A stretch of 64,000 nucleotides of DNA from a virus, in the IMG/VR virus record IMGVR_UViG_3300025941_000016, positions 1 to 64,000 of that record; one strand, written 5' to 3'. A program made the position numbers and the translations under genes. Under the pieces are notes generated by a model. That model was not told the DNA's origin, ran no database searches, and saw nothing but the letters and a program-made list of their open reading frames with translations. Below are positions 57,146 through 64,000 of this stretch, one piece after another. The stretch's first letter is position 1, and each line of letters opens with the position of its first letter.

Positions 57146-58387
57146 TCAAACGACATGGCCCCGGGCAGCCATCGCCGCAGCAACACGCTGGCCGGCACCC
57201 TTCGGCGGTTGGTCTTCGTCCAGAAGTTCTGGCACATAGAAGGCGATGATCTCAGCGGCGTAGGTGACCAGGTCCGACACGCGAAACTCCGAGGCCCAGT
57301 CGGGCGCCTCAGGTCGGACACCTTCGATCGGATCGAACGCCCAGCCTTCTTGACGGTCGTATCTGATGTGGCACTTTTGGCAGAGCAAAAGCAGGTTCGC
57401 CGGATTGTGGATCATCGACTCCGACCAGCCCATAGCCAGCCCGACATCGAACGGGATGACGTGCGCTACGGCGTGCTGCTTGCCCGCCTCCGGTATGCCG
57501 CACGACCGGCAAAGTCCGCGGTCGCGCTCACGGACAACCTTGCGAGCCGCCTGCCACGTCTTGCCGTAGTAGTTACGGTGCGGCTTTCGACCCTTGGTGC
57601 GACAGTCGGAGCAGATCACGTAGATGTTCGAGTGGAGCCGCTCGACAGGCTTGTGGCACAGCCGACAGTTCCGCGTATGACGTGGGAGCGGGACGCGTCC
57701 AGGAGGACCGATAGGTCCCGTCACCACACTCCCGGTGAGCCACCGCATGTAGTGGGCAGCGCAGAGACCTCGCGCCTGCACGGGTTCGGGACAGTCGCCG
57801 TCCGTGCAGCGATCCGGTCGCGCATTGCGGACGTTGAGAGGTCCTCCGCGAATGCCCTTTAGCCGGAGCCGCTCGGCATGACCCGAGCAAAGATCGCTGG
57901 ACTGCTTCCTCGACCGCCCACAGTCCTCGATAGCGCAGAACGGACCGAGGTCTGTTAGCCGACGCTGTCGTGTAGGCGCGTCAGGACGCTCGTCGACGGG
58001 CCGAAGCCGTCGTGTGACCGCGTTCGGGTCGCCGTGCTTGTGCCACCGGCCGTAATGAGTACCGCAAAGCCCTCGGGCCCATGCTGGGAAGGGGCAATCC
58101 TTCTGCGAGCAAGACTTCGGCGCGGCTTTGGGAGGCTTGCCGGCCGGACCAGGATCGCCGGTCTTCTTCCAGCGCTTGTAGTGCTTGACGCACCATCCAC
58201 GCGCCACGCGGTCACTTGTGCAACCTGGGACCGTGCACTCGCGGTCCGCGGCTGGGTCGCGGTAACGGAGATCTCGCGGGACGCCGGGGTCGATGCCCCG
58301 CCGGGCGCGATCGTAGTGCCGTTGACACCAACCCCGCGCATAGTGAGGCCGCCCGCATTCGTCCTCTGAGCAGGTACTCTGACCCAC
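57146..58387 (-). CDS. HNH endonuclease with five tandem zinc fingers
   Basis: 413 residues from GTG 58387 (GGAGGT upstream). Five repeats of C-x4-C-x9/10-C-x2-H (C6-C11-C21-H24; C51-C56-C66-H69; C93-C98-C108-H111; C151-C156-C167-H170; C194-C199-C209-H212), most with the word ARGWC or ARGLC. A sixth treble-clef (C241, C244, C259, C262) and a C-terminal HNH domain follow (GLCRSCGIPE; HAVAHVIPF; NPANLLLLCQKCH). Likely a free-standing homing endonuclease inserted between fibre genes. Confidence 0.85.
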   Translation of the reverse strand: MGQSTCSEDECGRPHYARGWCQRHYDRARRGIDPGVPRDLRYRDPAADRECTVPGCTSDRVARGWCVKHYKRWKKTGDPGPAGKPPKAAPKSCSQKDCPFPAWARGLCGTHYGRWHKHGDPNAVTRRLRPVDERPDAPTRQRRLTDLGPFCAIEDCGRSRKQSSDLCSGHAERLRLKGIRGGPLNVRNARPDRCTDGDCPEPVQARGLCAAHYMRWLTGSVVTGPIGPPGRVPLPRHTRNCRLCHKPVERLHSNIYVICSDCRTKGRKPHRNYYGKTWQAARKVVRERDRGLCRSCGIPEAGKQHAVAHVIPFDVGLAMGWSESMIHNPANLLLLCQKCHIRYDRQEGWAFDPIEGVRPEAPDWASEFRVSDLVTYAAEIIAFYVPELLDEDQPPKGAGQRVAAAMAARGHVV

Positions 58388-58527
58388 GTCGGGCCACCTC
58401 CGAGATAGGTGTTTCCGGCACGCGGGCGGAGAGCTGTAACTCTTCGCCCGCACCTAGTCTAAAGGACAGACCGCCTTCCGAGATAACCGGCCGAACAACT
58501 GTTCAGCCTCTGGGTTCAAAGACGAAA

Positions 58528-59094
58528 TCAGCTCAGACTAATTGACACTTGTAGCTGCCAACTCGCGGCTGACGTCTTGGTGCCGAGAGCCACGACCTTC
58601 CTATTCAGGATTCGTCCAGTGCCGCCCGTAGTCGAGTTCCCGACGATCCACTCGCTCCATTGGTAGTTCGCGTCGGAGGTCCCGAACGTGGCCGTGAAGG
58701 TGACGGTCGCCGATCCGGACGAGGTCCCATCGGTGTGCGATACGGTAGCGGACTTGCGGGTCTTGTTGGACGATGCCTGAAGGTCGGTTTGAGTGGCGGC
58801 TTCCGCCGTCGAACTGTCCCCAACGCCGAGCGCCGCGTTCGCCGACGAGAAATACGTCAGGTTCTGCCCGCTGGAGCTGGTCCCGTTTCCGATCAGGCAC
58901 TCCCAGATACAGCTCGCCCCGCCGTACATCAGCAAGTTGCCCGCACCCTCAACCACCTCGTACGGCTCTACGGACAGGTCGTCACCCCACCGCTTCGTCA
59001 CCGTCCACGTGCAGCGCCACCGGGCCGGTTCGTGGTCGGCCACGGCCGCACCCACATGGGCAGTGTCGACCGCTTGGGACATGTCGTCTCGCAT
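58528..59094 (-). CDS. Structural protein of fibre locus (188 aa)
   Basis: 188 residues from ATG 59094 (GAGAGGG upstream). The core GASCIWECLIGNGTSSSGQN, TYFSSANAALGVGDSSTAEA and SATVTFTATFGTSDANYQWS recurs in phage minor structural proteins, often next to fibres. Precise role unknown. Confidence 0.68.
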   Translation of the reverse strand: MRDDMSQAVDTAHVGAAVADHEPARWRCTWTVTKRWGDDLSVEPYEVVEGAGNLLMYGGASCIWECLIGNGTSSSGQNLTYFSSANAALGVGDSSTAEAATQTDLQASSNKTRKSATVSHTDGTSSGSATVTFTATFGTSDANYQWSEWIVGNSTTGGTGRILNRKVVALGTKTSAASWQLQVSISLS

Positions 59095-59175
59095 AGTGAA
59101 GCCCTCTCTGCGGGCACATATGAAAAAGGCCCGCACATGGCGGGCAGAGGAAAACGGGCTAAGGTCCGACCGACC

Positions 59176-60657
59176 TCACGGCTCCACGTAGTCGGTCAGC
59201 GTTCCGGGTGCGAGGGCGGCGAGCGCAACATTGAAGATCTCACCGGCGCCCACCGGATCGGTGAGGATCACATTCAATGCGGCCTGCGCAGATGACGACG
59301 GCGCCGTACCCGTCAGGATTACCTTCGTCCAGACTCCCGTCCCGGTGGACACAGTCGATCCCGAGCCGGACGACAGATAGTTGGCCCCGGAGTCAAACCA
59401 GCTGATACCGGCCTGCGCAGTCCGAGCTGTCCCGGCTGCGCGGATGTAATACACGCCCGTCCACGTCTGACCGGGGGCGATGCCCGATGTCACCAGAGGG
59501 TTGATGTAGATCTCGGATATACCGCTCGTCGTCGTGACGATCTTCAATGAGGAGGTTCGTCCGATCGGCGCAACCGTGTCTCGGGTGATCGTCGCATTGA
59601 GAAGCGATGACCATTCCAACGCGTTGATGGTCGCATTTGCCTGGTTCGGCGTCAGCCGATTACCCACAACCGTCGTCGGATTCGCACAGTCTACCCACGC
59701 GCTGCCAGTCGATATCGTCGCTTTACTGCTCGTCGTGTCATACCACGTCGCCCCGGGCCGGCTCGCCGACGGTGGACGTGCATAGATCGCGCCCGCGCCA
59801 ACCTGGCGCGCCTCCACGCTGCGTGGCACCACGATGTGGGGTGCCTGCGGAGCCCGGGAGGACGGTGCGGCGGAATCCGCCCAGATCTCCGTCCAGCCGG
59901 CGATAGCGTCGCCGCTTACCTGGGTGAACATCTCCCAGAACGGATGAGTCGCGGCGATGCTGCCGATCAGCGGGTCCGAGACGACTGCTGTACTACCATC
60001 CGGCAGGAACAGGTAGGCGGTGCTGGTGGCCCGGTCGATCTCGATGTCGACCGTGTAGACGGTTGACCCGTCGGTGGCCAGCGGTGTTGAGAAGTAGACG
60101 CTGCTGGATAGTCGGCCTTTGGGAATCAGGTCAGTGAAGACGCCGCCCGACCAGACGCCGAACTGCCAGTAGGCCGAGCTGATCGCCAAGTGTGCTGACG
60201 ACGAGTTCGGGATTCCCGATGTGCTCGACCAGGCGCCCAGCGCAGGGCCACCACTCGACGAGGCCGTTGATGACAGCACAAATCGGCCGCCGACACGCAG
60301 GACAGGTGATGCCAGCGAGAGCAGCGCATAGCCGGCGCTGCTCGTCGGCGCGCCCAGTGGCAGGGTCAGCAGGCCGCCGCGGATCGTCGGAGTAGCACCG
60401 GTCGTTCCCTGCAAGTTCCAGGTGTGGCCCGAATCCGTCGCTGTCGGCGTGCCGTTGGAGCGCGCTGAACAAAGGTCATAGGCGGTCGGATTGGCTGGCT
60501 GTGCGCCGATCGCTGCCGGGCTGATCGCGTCTGCTCCGCCTGCCGCGTGCTGGTCGGCATGCGTGTTCACACGACTGACGACCTGGCCGAGGCCGGTGTT
60601 CAGATCCGTGTCCCAGCCGATCTCGCCATGTGTCGGCCACGTCGGGTTGAGCGGCAT
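59176..60657 (-). CDS. Tail/appendage fibre protein
   Basis: 493 residues from ATG 60657 (GAAAGAGG upstream). N-terminal anchor MPLNPTWPTHGEIGWDTDLN and VVSRVNTHADQHAAGGADAI match the fibre at 55473; then jelly-roll-like domains with a carbohydrate-binding-module pattern (GISEIYINPLVTSGIAPGQT; TWTGVYYIRAAGTARTAQAG). Probably surface adhesion. Confidence 0.78.
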   Translation of the reverse strand: MPLNPTWPTHGEIGWDTDLNTGLGQVVSRVNTHADQHAAGGADAISPAAIGAQPANPTAYDLCSARSNGTPTATDSGHTWNLQGTTGATPTIRGGLLTLPLGAPTSSAGYALLSLASPVLRVGGRFVLSSTASSSGGPALGAWSSTSGIPNSSSAHLAISSAYWQFGVWSGGVFTDLIPKGRLSSSVYFSTPLATDGSTVYTVDIEIDRATSTAYLFLPDGSTAVVSDPLIGSIAATHPFWEMFTQVSGDAIAGWTEIWADSAAPSSRAPQAPHIVVPRSVEARQVGAGAIYARPPSASRPGATWYDTTSSKATISTGSAWVDCANPTTVVGNRLTPNQANATINALEWSSLLNATITRDTVAPIGRTSSLKIVTTTSGISEIYINPLVTSGIAPGQTWTGVYYIRAAGTARTAQAGISWFDSGANYLSSGSGSTVSTGTGVWTKVILTGTAPSSSAQAALNVILTDPVGAGEIFNVALAALAPGTLTDYVEP

Positions 60658-60668
60658 GGCGGCCTCTT

Positions 60669-60971
60669 TCAGTTCGCGTACAGGCTCACCGTCGCCGTAC
60701 CGGCACAGCTCACCGTGACGGCGACAGGTGGAAGGGTGATCTGGCCGGACCGGGGAAGGATCAGCCCGACCCAGCTGGCGTCGCCGAAGACGACCACCGG
60801 GTCCGGGCCGATGTTGAGCAACAGCCATCGCCGGGCAGCCCGGATCTGAACTGGTGCTGTGACGGCCAGTTGGCCGGTGACCGGCCCGAGCCCGGCGGGA
60901 AGGACCGCGCCGATTGGCGCAGGACCGCCGTAGGGGGTGAGACCGTAGGGGCCGTCACCGTAGCCGGCCAT
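60669..60971 (-). CDS. Small Gly/Tyr-rich structural protein
   Basis: 100 residues. N-terminus GYGDGPYGLTPYGG echoes the inserts of the protein at 51281; the rest is a small beta fold (RRWLLLNIGPDPVVVFGDAS). May assemble with fibre or repeat proteins. No family known to me. Confidence 0.6.
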   Translation of the reverse strand: MAGYGDGPYGLTPYGGPAPIGAVLPAGLGPVTGQLAVTAPVQIRAARRWLLLNIGPDPVVVFGDASWVGLILPRSGQITLPPVAVTVSCAGTATVSLYAN

Positions 60972-60974
60972 GGG

Positions 60975-61268
60975 CTACCCGATTTCGGCGACGATCAGAT
61001 CGGTGTCCGGGTCGACCTCGAACGAGCGGTCGCCGTAGGCGAAACTCGTGTAACCCGAATGGGGGACGAACGCGGAGATCGACTGGCCGGGCTGCGGGTC
61101 GTCTGGGTCGAACGGCGGCGGCTCGACCGGGGTCGAGGCGATCTCGGGCACGGCGGCCGGTTCGGGCTCGGGCGGCGGCAGGGTTTCCGGTGGGACGTCG
61201 ACAACCGGAGGTACCACCCTGACCGGCGGCTGGGCTGGCGGTCGGGGTCTACGTGGCTGCTGGGGCAT
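60975..61268 (-). CDS. Proline-rich small protein
   Basis: 97 residues from ATG 61268 (GGAGGT upstream). N-terminal Pro/Val-rich linker (PPAQPPVRVVPPVVDVPPET) and a C-terminal short acidic beta domain (SISAFVPHSGYTSFAYGDRS). Overlaps the preceding gene. Possibly a flexible virion linker. Confidence 0.58.
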   Translation of the reverse strand: MPQQPRRPRPPAQPPVRVVPPVVDVPPETLPPPEPEPAAVPEIASTPVEPPPFDPDDPQPGQSISAFVPHSGYTSFAYGDRSFEVDPDTDLIVAEIG

Positions 61269-61527
61269 CCTCAGCCACCTCCTGCCGTGCGTTGTACCGG
61301 CCGCAGCGGCTGCAACGCCGAAAAAGGCTCTTGAAGCCACACGGGCAGGGGAAGCCAGCCGACCTGGTCACCCCACCCAGATCCGCCGGGAAGGCGCCTT
61401 CGGCTTTGAGCATGCGGATGTGCCGCGGGTTGTCGACGTCGACGATCCGGCCGTCGTAGCGAGTCTTGCCCCGCTCGGTGTTGACGTCGATTCCCAGGCA
61501 CGCCCCGTCTGGCATGGCGAGTCTCAT
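61249..61527 (-). CDS. Zinc-ribbon small protein (92 aa)
   Basis: 92 residues from ATG 61527 (TGATG overlap). Middle contains RYDGRIVDVDNPRHIRMLKA, then C-terminal zinc ribbon FPCPCGFKSLFRRCSRCGRY. This type is common after phage structural genes; may act in head maturation or regulation, unknown. Confidence 0.62.
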   Translation of the reverse strand: MRLAMPDGACLGIDVNTERGKTRYDGRIVDVDNPRHIRMLKAEGAFPADLGGVTRSAGFPCPCGFKSLFRRCSRCGRYNARQEVAEDAPAAT

Positions 61528-62390
61528 CAGGTGATGATCACCAGGGGAATGGTGCCGACCGTGGTCGGGGTGGCGATCGTCGACGGGGCGGTCGCCGTCA
61601 GGCTGGAGCCCGACGTCTGCGCCAGGACCTTGTTCCCGGTGATGACCGCGGCGGCCGGTCCTGCCCCTGCCCGGCCAACACCAGCCAGCGTCGGCGGGGT
61701 CGTCGCCTTCACCATGATGGCCGCGTAGTAGATACCCGAGGTGGTGATGGTCTGCGGTGCGGACAGCGCGAGCGTCAGCGCGGTCTCCGCCGCCCAGGCC
61801 GTCGACGTCTGGTCCGCGGTCTGGGCCATCAGCGCTGGAGTCGCCGCGTTGGAGTACAGAGCGAACCAATAGTTGGTTGGCGTACCAGCCGCGGTTGCGC
61901 CAGAGGTGAATGTCAGGTTGGTGACGACAGTTCCGGCCTGCAAGAAGACCGCCGTCGACAACATCACCTGTGTGGTCAGCGCGGCCAGGTTGGTGCCGGC
62001 GATCATGCGGGACATGTTCTCGACGTACACGCCCGTCGGGCTGCCATTGAGCGTGTAATTGGCCTGGCCCGAGTAGGCCGACGGGATGCCGCCCGACGAG
62101 TTGAGCGGCGCGGAAACGGGGAAGAACTGGCCGATCGACACGTTCGATTCGATCAGCGTCGACCCGCTGTAGATGTCGACGGTCTGCACACCGTTGGTCG
62201 CCCACTCGGCGAAGCCGTTGCTGTCGGTCGTGAACTGGCCAGACGAGCTGAGCACCGTGGCAAGCGTCGGGTCCGTGTACAGGGTGACAGTCGTCGACGT
62301 TCCCGGCAGCTTCGCCGTGAGCGTCGTGCTGCGGATCGGGTTGACGCCGTCCGGCGCAACAACACGGCCGAACTGGAAGACGGTGGCCAT
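61527..62390 (-). CDS. Structural protein (287 aa)
   Basis: 287 residues; AAGGAG precedes ATG 62390. Strand-rich: TLYTDPTLATVLSSSGQFTT and YWFALYSNAATPALMAQTAD, TTSGIYYAAIMVKATTPPTL. The N-terminal 90 residues resemble a phage baseplate/fibre adaptor type of domain. Precise function unknown. Confidence 0.65.
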   Translation of the reverse strand: MATVFQFGRVVAPDGVNPIRSTTLTAKLPGTSTTVTLYTDPTLATVLSSSGQFTTDSNGFAEWATNGVQTVDIYSGSTLIESNVSIGQFFPVSAPLNSSGGIPSAYSGQANYTLNGSPTGVYVENMSRMIAGTNLAALTTQVMLSTAVFLQAGTVVTNLTFTSGATAAGTPTNYWFALYSNAATPALMAQTADQTSTAWAAETALTLALSAPQTITTSGIYYAAIMVKATTPPTLAGVGRAGAGPAAAVITGNKVLAQTSGSSLTATAPSTIATPTTVGTIPLVIIT

Positions 62391-62464
62391 TGATCAGGCT
62401 CCTTGCGGGCATGCGAAAGGACCCCACACGGGCGGGGTTGACAGGACAATCGGCGTGAAGGGCG

Positions 62465-64000
62465 CTAGGCGGGGATGCCCCACGCTTCCCGAGTGCGGAT
62501 TGTGAACGTTTTCGTCAGGGTGATCTGCGCGGTCGGGGTCGCGTCATAGCCGGAGAACGCGAAGGTGATGGTGCTCCCGCTATCGGTGACGTCCATCCAT
62601 CCCCACTGGTTCGCCGAGCTACCCAGCGACGCCGGATAGGAGCCCTGCGAGTAGGGCCCCCCTTTGAGGCTGGTTGTCTGCGAGAACGGCGCTGCCTGGC
62701 ACACCGGGATACCGCCGGCCGAATTGGTTCCATCGTCGGCGGCAAGACAATGTGTGTCGCCGGAAAGAATGATGACGTTCAACCGGCTGGCGGTGATGTA
62801 GCTGACCAGTTCCTGGCGCTCGGTGTCGAAACCGGACCAGTTATCTTCGCCTGCCGTGGTGGCGCCGACCCAAGGCACCTCGTTGACCCAGACCTTGACC
62901 GGCTCGGAGCGCGCCAATTCCCGTTTGAACCACAGCTTCTGTGCCGAGCCCATCATCGACTTTGATGAGTTGTCGGTCACCGAGTCGTCCGACCGGTAGG
63001 ACCGCAGGTCGGTCACGATGTAACGGACCCGCCCGACGGTGTAGGCATGGTAGACGCCGGCATTGTCCGCGGCGGGCAGCGTGTAGGACGGCACGTAGTC
63101 GCGGAACGCGGTCTGGGCTCCGGACTGGCTGACTCCGCCGAGGCTGCCGGCGTGGTTGTTGCCGCCCACCGAGTCGTGGTCCGACCAGATGTAGTCGGTG
63201 GGAACCTCGCGCAGGAGCTGCGCGACGTTGCTGTGGGACAGCACCGTGTCCCACGAGGTGCGGAAATCGGATGCCAGATTGCTGGTGATGTTGTCGTAGT
63301 GGATGTCGCCGATGTGCTGGAAGAACAGCGGCGCACCATAGCTGCCGGTGTGGGTTCGCATCGTGGAGAACACGGTCGAGTTCGACCCGCTCACCGCGCA
63401 CGAGCCGAACAGGAACGAGTACGACGCCGCGACCCCTGCGACCGGAAAGGTTTTGACCTTGCCCTGCCGGGCCGTGTCCAGCACCGAGTCGACCTCGACG
63501 GCCCAGTAGTACTGGGTGTTCGCCGACAGGCCGGTGATGGCCAGCTTTGCGAGGCCGTTGCTGTCCGGCGTGGCGCTCGACGAGTAGACCACACCCGTCG
63601 TGATACCCGAGTTGGTGCCGACCTTCAGGCGGATCGACGACGCGCCCGCGCATTTCGTCGCCACCACGGCCGATGTCGCGTCGACCGCGCCGACCCAGGC
63701 GGACGTGAGCGTGCCTGGCGTGACCGACGACGTGGTCTTATAGGCGACGACGGCGCACACATTCTCAAATGCGCTGGACAGCGTGCCCGAGTACGTGCCG
63801 TCACCGCTGGCCGATGCGACCGTGTTCTCGGCGGCGGCAAGACAGCGCACCGAAGATCCGACCGCGGAGATGCTGGTCAGATCGGTGAACGAGTTGCCGG
63901 AGGTAAGAGTGGCCGTGTTGGCGCTCGTTCCGCCATAGCCGATCGCGGCGACGACGATTTCATTGGTTGCTCCGGTCGTGACCGCTGCGGAGGCGACTGA
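62465..64000 (-). CDS. PhoD-like metallophosphoesterase, 5' end outside window
   Basis: The frame is open to the right edge, so the true start lies beyond 64000; the part after the edge adds a beta-rich segment (VVAAIGYGGTSANTATLTS). PhoD-type residues: GDIHYDN (near 63310), IWSDHDSVGGNNH (near 63185), ILSGDTHC (near 62760), preceded by a Fn3-like PhoD_N domain. PhoD enzymes are metal-dependent phosphodiesterases. As part of a fibre cluster it may cleave wall teichoic acid or other phosphodiester polymers at the host surface. Confidence 0.82.
   Translation of the reverse strand, partial: SVASAAVTTGATNEIVVAAIGYGGTSANTATLTSGNSFTDLTSISAVGSSVRCLAAAENTVASASGDGTYSGTLSSAFENVCAVVAYKTTSSVTPGTLTSAWVGAVDATSAVVATKCAGASSIRLKVGTNSGITTGVVYSSSATPDSNGLAKLAITGLSANTQYYWAVEVDSVLDTARQGKVKTFPVAGVAASYSFLFGSCAVSGSNSTVFSTMRTHTGSYGAPLFFQHIGDIHYDNITSNLASDFRTSWDTVLSHSNVAQLLREVPTDYIWSDHDSVGGNNHAGSLGGVSQSGAQTAFRDYVPSYTLPAADNAGVYHAYTVGRVRYIVTDLRSYRSDDSVTDNSSKSMMGSAQKLWFKRELARSEPVKVWVNEVPWVGATTAGEDNWSGFDTERQELVSYITASRLNVIILSGDTHCLAADDGTNSAGGIPVCQAAPFSQTTSLKGGPYSQGSYPASLGSSANQWGWMDVTDSGSTITFAFSGYDATPTAQITLTKTFTIRTREAWGIPA

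Noticed and set aside
1-64000. tRNA genes, integrase and attachment sites
   Set aside because: No cloverleaf with a clear T-loop, no tyrosine or serine recombinase and no att-like direct repeat was found by reading; a covariance-model scan could not be run.

Overview
This window is high-GC DNA with actinobacterial features: WhiB-type Fe-S cysteines, a DUF2637/SpdB-like spread protein, many GTG starts, and dense 1-4 base ATGA/GTGA/TGATG gene overlaps. It looks like a large part of a tailed, siphovirus-type actinobacteriophage or phage-plasmid. The organisation is fully phage-like in the right half. No terminase, portal, capsid, integrase or phage repressor gene is visible; the head genes are expected beyond the right edge.

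Positions 1-9791, minus strand, transcribed leftward: replication and nucleic-acid metabolism. In transcription order there is an HNH nuclease, a small gene, a helix-turn-helix initiator that carries a built-in array of DNA repeats (candidate origin), a Toprim primase fused to a RepA-like ATPase, a DEAD/DEAH helicase, SSB, several zinc-binding small proteins, a Gp37/Gp68 (DUF5131) protein and an RlaP-like nucleotidyltransferase. The initiator, primase-helicase, helicase and SSB together form a plausible self-contained replisome.

Positions 9945-30481, plus strand: a long chain of mostly small, translationally coupled accessory genes starting at a sigma70-like promoter near 9870. Recognisable members are a PAPS-reductase-like ATP pyrophosphatase, DUF4326, a SWIM-finger protein and an HNH-WhiB fusion. 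From about 20.6 to 26.6 kb lies a block resembling the transfer module of actinomycete integrative and conjugative elements and plasmids: small membrane proteins, a DUF2637 spread-like protein and an FtsK/TraB-type DNA translocase. Tandem GGAC repeats are embedded in the genes just upstream of the translocase. Small minus-strand genes (16555, 19232, 26610) interrupt the operon; two are ribbon-helix-helix-like and have dyad operators at their own promoters.

Positions 30492-39200: mainly minus-strand lysis region with a holin-like protein, an S53 sedolisin protease, a GH25 endolysin, a beta-helix fibre and membrane/coiled-coil proteins. Two plus-strand gene pairs (33173-34107 and 35291-36600), each with its own promoter region, are inserted like morons.

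Positions 39220-64000, minus strand: structural genes. In transcription order (right to left) they are a PhoD-like phosphodiesterase (cut by the window edge), small structural proteins, fibre proteins, a zinc-finger HNH endonuclease, a pectate-lyase-like spike, an 871-residue repeat protein, head-tail connector-like and tail-completion-like proteins, the major tail protein, tail assembly chaperones joined by a probable -1 frameshift, the tape measure, and a very large minor tail protein containing a second copy of the beta-helix. The appendage genes lie before the connector genes, which is unusual.

No tRNA or CRISPR array was seen. No gap between genes exceeds 300 bases; the largest is about 280 bases at 19619-19896.
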